Positions 54,639-62,921 are shown, counted from the stretch's first letter. The stretch: DNA of 64,000 bases from Vagococcus allomyrinae (GCF_017829975.1 NZ_JAEEGA010000001.1:62001-126000); one strand, 5' to 3'. Program-made: numbers and translations. Notes: a model not told the origin generated them from the sequence alone.

Positions 54639-55448
54639 ATGAAAAAAGTATTACTTTCAACATTATTAACAACTTTAGCGCTAGGCTTAGTTGCCCCAGC
54701 AGCATTAGCAGTAGATAAAAACACGGAAGGTGTAATCAAGTTTGAGCCAGAAAGTGTTGATGATATTATCCTTCCTGAAACGGAGCCGCCAATTGTTGTT
54801 ACGCCACCAACTGGTAGTGAAACGGAAGAATTTGAAGCTGGCTTAAACATGACTGTGCCTGGTTTAGAATTCGGAACAGTAAAAATGAAAATGACAGATG
54901 CTGAGTATAATCCATTACCACAAGTATATACAAACAAAGAAACACCTGCTACTAAATATACGTTGCCACCGATGGCAATTGTTCGCGATGCTCGTGGTTT
55001 AGCAGCTGGAACAGGGGATTGGTCATTAAAGGTTTCTGCTGGTCAATTTAAAGATGACACAAAGGGTGTTAATTTAGGCGCGTCAACGTTGTCATTTGTT
55101 AAACCTAGAGTGTTTAATAGCATGCGTACAGTGCCAGGGCAAGAAATTACTGCTTTAGGATTAGCGAATATTACCTTTACTAAAACATCTGTTAATGTTT
55201 CTAGTGGGTCACAATTAATTTTATCTTCAAAAGATGGTGCGGCTGTTGGTCAAACGACTTACATGTTGGATGAAGAAGCTAAATATGTTATTAAAAACCC
55301 AGGAGCTACAGGTCAAGAAGTCACAAATCTTGATGCTAATACGCCGATTAAGGGTGTAACATTGAAAGTGCCTGGTAGTGTTGATAAAGATAAAACAGCG
55401 ACATATAAATCAGTACTGACTTGGACGTTGTCTAATACACCTGATTAA
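54639..55448 (+). CDS. WxL-domain protein, array member 8
   Basis: A 269-residue exported protein; start at the second Met (MKKVLLSTLL) with AGAAGAGG spacing. Signal peptide to ALAVD, GVIKFEPESVDDIILPETEPPIVVTPP, NMTVPGLEFGTVKMKMTDAEYNPL, IVRDARGLAAGTG, DWSLKV, terminal TWTLSNTPD. Same subgroup as member 7 but with canonical motifs. Last gene of the array, followed by a terminator. Confidence 0.92.
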   Translation: MKKVLLSTLLTTLALGLVAPAALAVDKNTEGVIKFEPESVDDIILPETEPPIVVTPPTGSETEEFEAGLNMTVPGLEFGTVKMKMTDAEYNPLPQVYTNKETPATKYTLPPMAIVRDARGLAAGTGDWSLKVSAGQFKDDTKGVNLGASTLSFVKPRVFNSMRTVPGQEITALGLANITFTKTSVNVSSGSQLILSSKDGAAVGQTTYMLDEEAKYVIKNPGATGQEVTNLDANTPIKGVTLKVPGSVDKDKTATYKSVLTWTLSNTPD

Positions 55449-55454
55449 TAAACT

Positions 55455-55485
55455 AAAAAAAGAGCCTGAGGGCTCTTTTTTTTTT
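55455..55485 (+). terminator. Terminator of the WxL array
   Basis: AGAGCC-TGA-GGGCTCT flanked by A-run and T10, 7 bp after the last WxL stop. Confidence 0.9.
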
Positions 55486-55543
55486 GGGGTAAACGCGTTA
55501 TCATTGAGAGTTTATAATTCATAAAAACTTCCAACTTTTCTTA

Positions 55544-55572
55544 TTGCTTGCTGTTCAAAAAAGAGATATAAT
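55544..55572 (+). promoter_or_regulatory. Promoter of the downstream DUF916 operon
   Basis: TTGCTT, 17-bp spacer, TATAAT; transcription would start about 190 bp before the DUF916 gene, so both GTTCRTAAA copies below would be in the leader. Confidence 0.5.
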
Positions 55573-55629
55573 AAAAAGGTGAGTCTTGCTCATTAATGCA
55601 GATATAAATAGCGAATGAGCATGACTTTT

Positions 55630-55638
55630 GTTCGTAAA
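55630..55638 (+). promoter_or_regulatory. GTTCRTAAA motif copy
   Basis: An exact GTTCGTAAA between the promoter and the DUF916 gene. Confidence 0.4.
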
Positions 55639-55735
55639 GAAGTTATAATTATAACAGAGAGTATAGTTAAACATGGAGCATTTTACAGGGGATAACAGAA
55701 GGGGATCTTAAGGTCTCAATTGTTATGGGATACTA

Positions 55736-55744
55736 GTTCATAAA
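55736..55744 (+). promoter_or_regulatory. GTTCRTAAA motif copy
   Basis: An exact GTTCATAAA, 26 bp before the ATG of the DUF916 gene; the closest copy to any start codon. Confidence 0.4.
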
Positions 55745-55770
55745 TGCAACATATAATTTAGGAGGATGAC

Positions 55771-56922
55771 ATGAGTAAAAAAGCGATCAATCAAGTGAAA
55801 GTACTAATCGGTATCTTTCTACTAACAATGGGATTATCAGGGACAAAGGTATTTGCTGCTGATGAGCAAGGGAAGAAGTCTAACGTTGGGGTTAGTGCTG
55901 TGATTCCAGATAACCAAATAGATAAGGAAAAAACGTACTTTGATTTACTGATGAAACCAGGTCAGGAACAAGAGCTGGAGGTCAATTTGAGTAATTCTTC
56001 TGACGAAGATTTGACTGTTGAAGTCACCGCAAACTCGGCTTTTACCAATGACAATGGTGTGATTGATTATAGTCCAGTTAAATTGGACCCAGATCCCACC
56101 TTAAAATATCCATTTTCAACGATTAGCGAAACAACGAAAGAGGTTTTGGTGCCTGCTAAGTCGAAAGCAGTGGCAAAAATAAAGATCAACATGCCTGCTG
56201 AGTCGTATACTGGGGTTATTGCTGGTGGGATTCACGTCACAGAGAAAGATAAAGCAGATAAAACAGAAGAAGGTGGCGGCGGCGTTCAAATAAAGAACAA
56301 ATTTGTTTACGTGGTTGGTGTCCAATTACGGACAGAAGAAAGTCTTGAAGGGTTAAAAGGCGATTTGGAGTTGGATAAAAAGAAAATTATTCCTACCCAA
56401 GTCAATTATCGGAACTATTTAGGGATTAATTTACAAAATACACAGCCTGTTTATATTCGTGATTTGGAAGTAGATGCCAAAATTTACCGTGGCAATAGTG
56501 AAGAGGTGCTCCATCAAACAAAAACACAAAATATGAAGATGGCGCCTAACTCAAACTTTAATTTTGGGGTAGATTGGGAGAATAAACCGTTCCAAGGTGG
56601 CAATTATAAGGCGGTTGTCACAGCTAAGTCGATTGACTACGGTGAAGAGTGGAGCTGGACAGAAGAGTTCACAATCGACGCAGACTTAGCAAAGAAATTA
56701 AATGAAAAAGCTGTTGAACTAGATGATGATAATACTCAATTAATCATCATGATTGGAATCGGATTAGGCGTACTATTATTGATTATTATTATCTTAATCA
56801 TTGTCCTAAATAATCGTAAACAAGAGAAAAAACGTAAAGCTAGAAACGCTAGAAAGAAAAAGTCATCGTCTTCTAAATCCGGTAGCTCAAAATCATCTAG
56901 CAGTCGAAAATCTCGCAAATAA
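55771..56922 (+). CDS. DUF916/DUF3324 WxL-interacting membrane protein
   Basis: A 383-residue protein, with AGGAGG before ATG 55771. Signal peptide about 1-29, DUF916 (SAVIPDNQIDKEKTYFDLLMKPGQEQELEVNLSN, FTNDNGVIDYSPVK), DUF3324 (NMKMAPNSNFNFGVDWENKPFQGGNY), a membrane helix of Ile/Leu and an unusually long cytoplasmic tail of Lys/Arg then Ser/Lys repeats (KKSSSSKSGSSKSSSSRKSRK). The fourth DUF916 protein in the window, adjacent to the eight-gene array. Confidence 0.93.
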   Translation: MSKKAINQVKVLIGIFLLTMGLSGTKVFAADEQGKKSNVGVSAVIPDNQIDKEKTYFDLLMKPGQEQELEVNLSNSSDEDLTVEVTANSAFTNDNGVIDYSPVKLDPDPTLKYPFSTISETTKEVLVPAKSKAVAKIKINMPAESYTGVIAGGIHVTEKDKADKTEEGGGGVQIKNKFVYVVGVQLRTEESLEGLKGDLELDKKKIIPTQVNYRNYLGINLQNTQPVYIRDLEVDAKIYRGNSEEVLHQTKTQNMKMAPNSNFNFGVDWENKPFQGGNYKAVVTAKSIDYGEEWSWTEEFTIDADLAKKLNEKAVELDDDNTQLIIMIGIGLGVLLLIIIILIIVLNNRKQEKKRKARNARKKKSSSSKSGSSKSSSSRKSRK

Positions 56923-56946
56923 GCGTAATGGAAGGTGATAAGCAAG

Positions 56947-57669
56947 ATGGATAAGTTAACCGATAAGCAAGAAGAATTAAACGAATCGTCTCAGACGATA
57001 ACAGAAGAGTCACTTGAGGGGCAGACAGATACAGAGACTTCAGTGGAAATGGGGGACTCTGGTGTAGAGCAACTGGCAACAGATTTAGATGATGAGTATG
57101 AAACAGAAGAAGAACAAGGACGCCCATATCTCTTAATCGCTCTTTCTGGGGTTGCGGTGATCCTCCTTGTGACGATGGGTTTACTTTTTTATCGTTATTA
57201 CCCTCTAAACTCGAAAATTGCCGGAACGTGGACTGGAGAAGCTGTTGGTGCTGAATATAAGATTGAAAATAACAAAGATAATTCAACCTTCACCATGTTA
57301 AATGCCAATGGCACCAACGGAATGGACATGGTATTTAAAAGTAAGTTAACGAAAGAAGCGGCTAACGAGTATTTTGTAACTGATACAAAGGTCTTTATCC
57401 AACTAAATTATGAGAAGCTTGGAGCAGAAACAGTCCAAAGCTTTGTCGAAAACGAAGATATGTTTACAGTTGTTTTAGATGATAAAAAGACGATGTTATT
57501 GGCTTACACCAAGGCCGGCGTGGAATATTCCTTTGGAGATAAAGACTTAGATACTTTATTTAAATATGTTTTAAGAGACTTTAAATGGTCGAAAATGGGT
57601 GGTGACACCTTGAATTTGCGTAATGATTTATTTGCCAGCGGTGGTATTTCATTTAAACGCGAGAAGTAA
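56947..57669 (+). CDS. Single-pass membrane protein, unknown
   Basis: A 240-residue protein. ATG 56947 lies 9 nt after GGAAGGTG; the GTG at 56935 overlaps it. The N-terminal about 60 residues are very acidic (EEL.ESSQTITEESLEGQTDTE), then one membrane helix (PYLLIALSGVAVILLVTMGLLFY) and an external domain of about 150 residues starting GTWTGEAVGAEYKIENN. The acidic cytoplasmic part could pair with the basic tail of the DUF916 protein just upstream (inference). Not a family I recognise. Confidence 0.75.
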   Translation: MDKLTDKQEELNESSQTITEESLEGQTDTETSVEMGDSGVEQLATDLDDEYETEEEQGRPYLLIALSGVAVILLVTMGLLFYRYYPLNSKIAGTWTGEAVGAEYKIENNKDNSTFTMLNANGTNGMDMVFKSKLTKEAANEYFVTDTKVFIQLNYEKLGAETVQSFVENEDMFTVVLDDKKTMLLAYTKAGVEYSFGDKDLDTLFKYVLRDFKWSKMGGDTLNLRNDLFASGGISFKREK

Positions 57670-57686
57670 TGTATCGGTGAATTAAG

Positions 57687-57719
57687 CAGTAACAGCTGGC
57701 TAGTTGTTGCTGTTTTTTT
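57687..57719 (+). terminator. Rho-independent terminator
   Basis: CAGTAACA / TGTTGCTG stem (one G-T pair), then T7. Confidence 0.7.
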
Positions 57720-57828
57720 CTATATTGTTGTAGAAAAAAGGGGTGTTATTTGATATAATTTTAGTAGACAGTTTGTAAGGAAATGTTAAATGAATAAAAA
57801 ATCATAAGAGTAAGTAGGCGATATCTGA

Positions 57829-58062
57829 GTGAGTACACAACTATTGATGATTGTTTTAATAATTTTGGCAGTGATGAATCTAGGAGCCCTAGTTGGTTTG
57901 ATTTTAGTAGCAAGACAAAAAATTTATCTGCAGACTCAAATTGATGAATTAAAGCAGGAAATTGAAGAAGCGCCTACTAAGCGTGGCAAAAAGAAGAAGA
58001 GCAAGCGAAAAAAAAAGAAAGCCGTGATGAGTGATGGGACGATTAGTGATAATTCTCAGTAG
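57829..58062 (+). CDS. Small membrane protein with Lys-rich tail
   Basis: A 77-residue protein with a GTG start and no strong ribosome site. One N-terminal hydrophobic helix, a short coiled-coil-like stretch (LQTQIDELKQEIEE) and a run of Lys/Arg (KRGKKKKSKRKKKK). A TATAAT box lies at 57754-57759. The next gene starts inside it in another frame. Function unknown; possibly a membrane scaffold for the WxL cluster. Confidence 0.6.
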   Translation: MSTQLLMIVLIILAVMNLGALVGLILVARQKIYLQTQIDELKQEIEEAPTKRGKKKKSKRKKKKAVMSDGTISDNSQ

Positions 58063-58897
58063 TGCGTTTGGTTTGCTGTTATTGATCTTTTTGATTCATT
58101 TATCGACAGTGACAGGTTTAACTAAACCCAAAAAACGCCATGAAATGGGCCATGACAGCTGTATCGAAAAGCGTCAACTCGCCCAAAAGCGTCATAAGAT
58201 ATTGGGCGCTTTAGTAGTAGTTTTTGGCATGCTGGCATTGGGTTCTAGTTATTATGCGTTGTTTACTGATGGCATCACAGGTGCCACTGTGGCTTCGGAA
58301 AAAAAAGAGTCCACAAAGGCCAAGAAAAAATCGACTGCGACAACTAAAAGCAGTAGCACCAGTCAATCCAGCAGTCAAGAAAAGACGAAAGAGTCGGAGA
58401 AAGAAAAGCCAAAAACTGCTAATTCGGCGGAAAAAGAAAAGGCTGCGAAAGAAGCTGAAGCCCAAAAACAAGCAGAAGCTCAAAAGCAGGCAGAAGAAGA
58501 GAAGAAACAGGCAGAATTTAAGGCAGAGGAAGAAAAGAAACAAGCGGAAGCCGAGGAAGCAGAAGGCGATGGTCTTTCAGTAGATGTTGAAGGAAATTTT
58601 GAAACCAATATTGAAGGCTTAGCAACGGTCAAAGGGAAAGTCAGAGGCAGTATTAAGAAACTCAGCATGACGACCTCTGTTAGTGAAGAAGAACAGCAGA
58701 TTACCGTTAACAATGATGGAACTTTTAGTTTTGAATATAAAATGACCAATCCTATGGAGACAGTGATTATTTATTTATGTGACGTCAATGAGGTAGGGAC
58801 TATTCCTAAAGAAGAGCGCCCTCAGACGACAATTAGCGCTGATATGGAGTATATGATGAATTATCAGGAAGCGCAGTTTGCCAAAGAAGAAGAATAA
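58031..58897 (+). CDS. Two-helix membrane protein with Ala/Glu/Lys-rich stalk
   Basis: A 288-residue protein that overlaps the previous gene by 32 nt, so translation is probably coupled; start GTG 58031 or ATG 58034. Membrane helices at about 4-26 and 56-80, then a Ser/Thr/Lys segment, a long charged helix (repeats of EAQKQAEAQKQAEEEKK type) and a C-terminal beta-type domain (VEGNFETNIEGLATVKGKVRGSIKK...FSFEYKMTNPMETVIIYL). I do not recognise it. Layout suggests a membrane-rooted stalk presenting a small domain. Confidence 0.7.
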   Translation: MMGRLVIILSSAFGLLLLIFLIHLSTVTGLTKPKKRHEMGHDSCIEKRQLAQKRHKILGALVVVFGMLALGSSYYALFTDGITGATVASEKKESTKAKKKSTATTKSSSTSQSSSQEKTKESEKEKPKTANSAEKEKAAKEAEAQKQAEAQKQAEEEKKQAEFKAEEEKKQAEAEEAEGDGLSVDVEGNFETNIEGLATVKGKVRGSIKKLSMTTSVSEEEQQITVNNDGTFSFEYKMTNPMETVIIYLCDVNEVGTIPKEERPQTTISADMEYMMNYQEAQFAKEEE

Positions 58898-58902
58898 ACA
58901 TG

Positions 58903-58940
58903 CCCCTTTATTAGATTCGATCTGATGAAGGGGACTTTTT
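58903..58940 (+). terminator. Rho-independent terminator
   Basis: A 13-bp stem starting CCCCTT and ending AAGGGG (two G-T pairs), loop TTCGA, then T-run. Confidence 0.85.
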
Positions 58941-59067
58941 TGTTTCTTTGTGCTATTTGAAAAAGTGGTTAGGAGAGGAAAGCATCATTTGATACTTTTT
59001 TTACCTTTTTAGCGTATAATTAATAAGAACGGTAAGATCAAACAATCAACTGAAGGAGGAACATGAG

Positions 59068-59547
59068 ATGACAATTTACGATTATGCTGCAACTCTGGAA
59101 AATGGTGAGACGTACTCCTTGGAAAAATACAAAGGTCAAATTCTAATTATTGTCAACACGGCAACCAAATGTGGGTTAGCTCCTCAGTTTGAGGATTTGG
59201 AAAAAATTTATGAAACGTATCAAGATCAGGGATTGGAAATCCTAGGTTTTCCGTCTAATCAGTTTAAACAGGAACTAAGTACGAGCGAGGAAGCTAGTGA
59301 AGCTTGTCGATTGACTTATGGCGTCACCTTTCCAATGCATGCTATTTCCAAGTTAAGTGGCGAGGATGCCAATCCGATTTTTACGTATTTAGTGGACAAT
59401 ACGACAGGGGTATTAGGTAGCAAAATTAAGTGGAACTTTACGAAGTTTTTAATTGATCAAGAAGGAAATATCGTGAAGCGTTATGCGCCCAAGGATAGTC
59501 CGAAAAAGATGATCGGGGACATTGAAGCTTTATTAGGGAAAAAGTAA
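59068..59547 (+). CDS. Glutathione peroxidase-type thiol peroxidase
   Basis: A 159-residue cytosolic enzyme that reduces peroxides. AAGGAGG precedes ATG 59068. Catalytic Cys35 in NTATKCGLAP takes the place of selenocysteine; the conserved Gln is in NQFKQE and the Trp-Asn in KWNFTKF. A second Cys (Cys80 in EACRLTYGVTFPMH) is at the resolving-cysteine position of thioredoxin-dependent members, so thioredoxin rather than glutathione is the likely reductant. Single-gene unit. Confidence 0.93.
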   Translation: MTIYDYAATLENGETYSLEKYKGQILIIVNTATKCGLAPQFEDLEKIYETYQDQGLEILGFPSNQFKQELSTSEEASEACRLTYGVTFPMHAISKLSGEDANPIFTYLVDNTTGVLGSKIKWNFTKFLIDQEGNIVKRYAPKDSPKKMIGDIEALLGKK

Positions 59548-59565
59548 CGTGTTGTTAGTCAAAGA

Positions 59566-59595
59566 AGTTATCTCTTAAATTGAGGTAGCTTTTTT
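59566..59595 (+). terminator. Rho-independent terminator
   Basis: AGTTATCTC / GAGGTAGCT stem with G-T pairs, followed by T-run. Confidence 0.7.
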
Positions 59596-59625
59596 ATTTT
59601 AGCCACTAGCTGCCACTTAGTGAGA

Positions 59626-59657
59626 TTGTTGTAATGGAAACAATTTTTTCGTATAAT
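59626..59657 (+). promoter_or_regulatory. Promoter of marR-type gene with overlapping operator
   Basis: TTGTAA, 17 bp, TATAAT (59629-59657). The 18-bp inverted repeat TTGTT-N8-AACAA (59626-59643) covers the -35 region. The same element stands before the MFS gene at 60209, so the MarR protein probably represses both. Confidence 0.65.
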
Positions 59658-59686
59658 GAGCTTAAGAGAAATCCAGGAGCTCAAGG

Positions 59687-60154
59687 ATGAATAAAGAAGA
59701 CCAAGTTATGGTAAATGTCAGACAATTATATAATAAGCTGGCTTGGATTAACAAGCTGAAGATGGAAGAGAGCCTTAAAGGCTTTCAATCCACTGAAGTT
59801 CATTGTATCGAGTATATTGAAAAAAATGACGATTCCAATGTGACCCAATTAGCTGATGCCTTCTATATGACCCGTGGTGCCATCAGTAAATTAACGAAAA
59901 AGCTCATGAATAAGGGTCTGATTGAACGCTATCAAAAGCCGACTAATAAGAAGGAAATCTATTTTAGATTAACTGACCGAGGTCGGGAAGTTTTTAAGAT
60001 ACATGAAGCGTTGCATCAAGAATTTAGAGAGCGTGATAAGGTGATTCTTGATCAAGTTTCAGAGGAGCAATTAGATGGCTTGCTGAATTTTGTGAGGGGG
60101 TATAGTCAACATTTAGATGCTAAAATAGCTAAGTTGGATGTTAAACGAGAGTAA
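59687..60154 (+). CDS. MarR-family transcriptional regulator
   Basis: A 155-residue winged-helix repressor: N-terminal dimer helix, DNA-binding helix (NVTQLADAFYMTRGAISKLTKKLMNKGLIERY), wing (KKEIYFRLTDRGREV) and C-terminal dimer helix. CCAGGAG precedes ATG 59687. Matching inverted repeats upstream of this gene and of the following MFS gene support autoregulation and control of the pump. MarR repressors release DNA on binding small toxic or phenolic ligands; the ligand here is unknown. Confidence 0.9.
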   Translation: MNKEDQVMVNVRQLYNKLAWINKLKMEESLKGFQSTEVHCIEYIEKNDDSNVTQLADAFYMTRGAISKLTKKLMNKGLIERYQKPTNKKEIYFRLTDRGREVFKIHEALHQEFRERDKVILDQVSEEQLDGLLNFVRGYSQHLDAKIAKLDVKRE

Positions 60155-60166
60155 GTTAAAAATCCG

Positions 60167-60198
60167 AGATAACTGAGCCTTCAGTTATCTATTTTTTT
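60167..60198 (+). terminator. Rho-independent terminator
   Basis: Perfect 10-bp stem AGATAACTGA / TCAGTTATCT, 4-nt loop, T7. It separates marR and the MFS gene into two transcripts. Confidence 0.85.
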
Positions 60199-60208
60199 AT
60201 TCGAATTT

Positions 60209-60226
60209 TTGTTGACAAGGAAACAA
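60209..60226 (+). promoter_or_regulatory. Second MarR-type operator
   Basis: TTGTT-N8-AACAA, sharing GGAAACAA with the site at 59626. It overlaps a TTGACA -35 hexamer (60212-60217). Confidence 0.6.
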
Positions 60227-60250
60227 TGCTGAGTTTAAAGGAGTTTTTTT

Positions 60251-61474
60251 ATGTCAACTAACACAACTATTAGTCCAACTACCCCTATCCCTAAACATGC
60301 ATTGATCTTCGGTTTGATTTCTGTTTTTTTATGTGGGATTGGTTTTAGTATTATTATGCCGGTGGTGCCTTTTATTGTGGCACCCTATCTTAATGATTCT
60401 GCTAATCAAGCTATAGTCGTAACTTTATTGACATCAGTCTACGCTGTTTGTGTCTTTTTTGTAGCACCAGGTTTAGGAGCCCTAAGCGACAGATATGGCC
60501 GGCGACCGGTTTTGTTGATCTGTTTACTTGGTTCTGCCATCGGTTATCTTATTTTGGGTTTAGGTGGTGCTCTGTGGGTCCTATTTTTGGGCCGGATCAT
60601 TGAAGGGGTGACAGGGGGGAGTATTAGCACGATCTTCGCTTATTTTGCCGACATTATTCCTCGAGAACAGCGAACTAAATACTTTGGCTGGATGAGTGCA
60701 GTTGTGGGCGTCGGTAGTGCGATTGGTCCGGCTTTAGGTGGTTTATTGGCTAAGTTTGGTTATTCTGTGCCACTCTTTTTTGGCGCAATGATCACTCTTT
60801 TAAATGTCATTTATGGCTATTTTTACATGCCTGAGAGTTTAGCCAAGGCCAATCGTTTAGCCGCGATTCCCTTGGTTCGTCTAAATCCGTTTACCCAGTT
60901 GCTAAGTATTTTGTCACTAAAAAATATCAAGTGGTTATTGATTTCAGCATTCTTACTGTGGGTGCCTAATGGTTCGTTACAAGCGGTCTTTTCTCAGTTC
61001 ACCATCGATTCTTTTAACTGGCAACCAGCCATTATCGGGTTGATGTTTTCTATTATGGGTATTCAAGACATTGTGGCTCAAGGTTTTATTATGCCACGAT
61101 TATTAGTGAGGATGAGTGATAAGCAGATCGTGATGCTGGGAATGATTTCCGAACTATTAGGTTATGGTTTGATCGCGGCTTCAGCCTTGCTGTCTTATTA
61201 TCCGTTATTAATTATTGGCATGTTTATCTTCGGCTTTGGTGATTCCCTTTTTGGGTCATCCTTTAATGGGATGCTTTCCAAATCGGTAGCGGCTAGTGAA
61301 CAAGGGAGAGCTCAGGGCGGCAGTCAATCGATTCAAGCCTTGGCGCGAATTATCGGCCCATTAGTGGGGGGACGGCTTTATGTCTCATTGGGGCATGCCG
61401 CACCGGCTTTTATGGGAATGTTGCTGATTGGGGCAGCACTTGTCTTGTTTCGTAGTAGTCAGACTAACGGCTGA
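60251..61474 (+). CDS. MFS efflux transporter, Tet/drug-H+ antiporter type
   Basis: A 407-residue membrane protein with about 12 helices. The loop between helices 2 and 3 reads GALSDRYGRRPVL, the signature of drug:H+ antiporters, and helix 5 has SAIGPALGGLL, close to motif C of exporters. GGAG precedes ATG 60251. Its own operator-bearing promoter and the MarR gene before it indicate an inducible efflux pump. Substrate unknown; it need not be an antibiotic. Confidence 0.88.
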   Translation: MSTNTTISPTTPIPKHALIFGLISVFLCGIGFSIIMPVVPFIVAPYLNDSANQAIVVTLLTSVYAVCVFFVAPGLGALSDRYGRRPVLLICLLGSAIGYLILGLGGALWVLFLGRIIEGVTGGSISTIFAYFADIIPREQRTKYFGWMSAVVGVGSAIGPALGGLLAKFGYSVPLFFGAMITLLNVIYGYFYMPESLAKANRLAAIPLVRLNPFTQLLSILSLKNIKWLLISAFLLWVPNGSLQAVFSQFTIDSFNWQPAIIGLMFSIMGIQDIVAQGFIMPRLLVRMSDKQIVMLGMISELLGYGLIAASALLSYYPLLIIGMFIFGFGDSLFGSSFNGMLSKSVAASEQGRAQGGSQSIQALARIIGPLVGGRLYVSLGHAAPAFMGMLLIGAALVLFRSSQTNG

Positions 61475-61540
61475 AAAGTGGCTGATGGCAGGAGAGCTGA
61501 TCAATTTTAAGAGAAAGTCAGAGAGGGGTTAGTAAAAAAA

Positions 61541-61574
61541 TCCCAAGTTTACCAATTATCTGGCAAGCTTGGGA
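61541..61574 (-). terminator. Terminator of the minus-strand operon
   Basis: TCCCAAG / CTTGGGA arms; on the minus strand they are followed by T7, 10 bp after the stop of the thioredoxin-like gene. Confidence 0.75.
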
Positions 61575-61583
61575 CAGTGAGAC

Positions 61584-62057
61584 TTAACTTTTCAAAAATG
61601 CTGATAGTTCACCATTTTTTTTGTCAAAGGTCTCGATCGTTTTTCCCGAATTTGAGATTCGTAAAAATGCCGGGACGTATTCCAATTCTAAGGAGGCTAA
61701 TAGTTCTTTAATCTCCAGATTAGTATCTGCTTCGGTGACATCGAAGTAATAGACGGTTTGTGGTTGTTCTTTTAAGCTAGCTGTCAGTTTAGGAACGAAA
61801 GCTTGGCAATACTCACAAGTCGGTTTTCCCAGATAAATGAGAAATGCAGTCGGTTCTGCCAATTTGGTTTTAAGGTCATCCAATGACAGCTCTGTTAGTC
61901 CTTTGACCTCTTTTTCATATGCCAGTACAGCGGCGTCACTTGTTGAGCTAGTTACGGTGATATCAGTTCCAGTTGTTTCAGTTGGTGATGATGTCTGTTT
62001 GCTACAGCCGCCGAGAATGAAGGCGGCAAACGCGATGATGATAATGATTTTTTTCAT
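61584..62057 (-). CDS. Thioredoxin-like lipoprotein
   Basis: A 157-residue protein; AGGAGGATCT precedes the ATG. Lipobox LGGC (Cys18) marks it as a membrane lipoprotein outside the cell. A Ser/Thr linker is followed by a thioredoxin fold with the redox pair CEYC and a Val-Pro at the cis-Pro site (YVPAF). Such proteins (for example bacteriocin-accessory type) form or isomerise disulfides in exported proteins. Last gene of the operon with the GGDEF-like and BcsB-like genes, from which it is 11 nt apart. Confidence 0.88.
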   Translation of the reverse strand: MKKIIIIIAFAAFILGGCSKQTSSPTETTGTDITVTSSTSDAAVLAYEKEVKGLTELSLDDLKTKLAEPTAFLIYLGKPTCEYCQAFVPKLTASLKEQPQTVYYFDVTEADTNLEIKELLASLELEYVPAFLRISNSGKTIETFDKKNGELSAFLKS

Positions 62058-62068
62058 AGATCCTCCTA

Positions 62069-62920
62069 TTACACATCGTATTCCAATTCTTTGATCGCAG
62101 CACGCAGATAAGAATAAGGGGTTGGCATGGCTTCTGGCTCATAATGAGAATAAGCAATTTTTATTTCCAACTGAATTCGATGAAGTGTCGAAAATTCATG
62201 GGTACTTGTGCTGTAAAGACTCCGGAAGTTATTGATCAGTTCTTCGATAAGGGCTTCTTCTTTAAATATCAGCACTCCGAAGGTCATTTCGACTTCGTCC
62301 AAAATATAGATAATCCCAGAATCACCACGACTGGCATTGATGGCATCAACGGTCAGGCGAATGACTTCTTGTTTTTCTTCAGCAGACAGCATTTTTTCCA
62401 CTTCTTTCCAGAATTTCATCTGAAAGACAATTAAATAGTTTTCTAAGCCCAACCGACGAGCAGCATCCATAAAGACTTGGGCATCGTCGTTAAAAGCCGT
62501 CAAATTACGTAATTTGCTTTTGGCATCGATAATCCCAAGTTTTAAAGATTGAGCCTGTAGTAAGGTGTTTTCCTTTTGTAATTGGCGCATTTGATAGGTC
62601 AGTGCGAAGACCAAGGCTGAAAAGATTGGTGTCATAACTAGCCAGAAATAAGTCGGCAAGATAAATATTTGGTCTTTTTTTGCCAGAATTTGATAGAGCG
62701 CGTAGCTACCTTGGATAAAGATATAGACTAAATTTAAGGTTAACCCTGTAGTAATGTTGGTAAAGTATGTCACGAGTGCTAAGATCAACGCCAGATTCAT
62801 GAAGATGATATTTTGCATCAGATGGCTACTGGTTAATCCGACGAAAACGACCATAATAAAGGTAGCCAACAAAAAGCCTAAGAGGGAGAGGTCTGCTAAT
62901 AATTGGGTATTTTTTTTCAT
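62069..62920 (-). CDS. Membrane protein with degenerate GGDEF domain
   Basis: A 283-residue protein: about four membrane helices (to about 115), a short coiled linker, and a C-terminal domain with the GGDEF start pattern (DAKSKLRNLTAFNDD for D-x-L-T-G-L-x-N-R). The catalytic GG[DE]EF loop reads LDEVEMTF, so it is very unlikely to make c-di-GMP. It starts 1 nt after the BcsB-like gene's stop, with AGAAGGGCG as ribosome site. Degenerate GGDEF proteins often act as c-di-GMP receptors for polysaccharide synthases; in Listeria, PssE is reported to play that part beside a BcsB-like gene. The same role here is inference. Confidence 0.75.
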   Translation of the reverse strand: MKKNTQLLADLSLLGFLLATFIMVVFVGLTSSHLMQNIIFMNLALILALVTYFTNITTGLTLNLVYIFIQGSYALYQILAKKDQIFILPTYFWLVMTPIFSALVFALTYQMRQLQKENTLLQAQSLKLGIIDAKSKLRNLTAFNDDAQVFMDAARRLGLENYLIVFQMKFWKEVEKMLSAEEKQEVIRLTVDAINASRGDSGIIYILDEVEMTFGVLIFKEEALIEELINNFRSLYSTSTHEFSTLHRIQLEIKIAYSHYEPEAMPTPYSYLRAAIKELEYDV

Positions 62921-62921
62921 A

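Noticed and set aside
58211-58583. Alternative frames (110 residues minus, 119 residues plus) inside the stalk protein gene
   Set aside because: They are shadows of the Ala/Glu/Lys repeat coding sequence.
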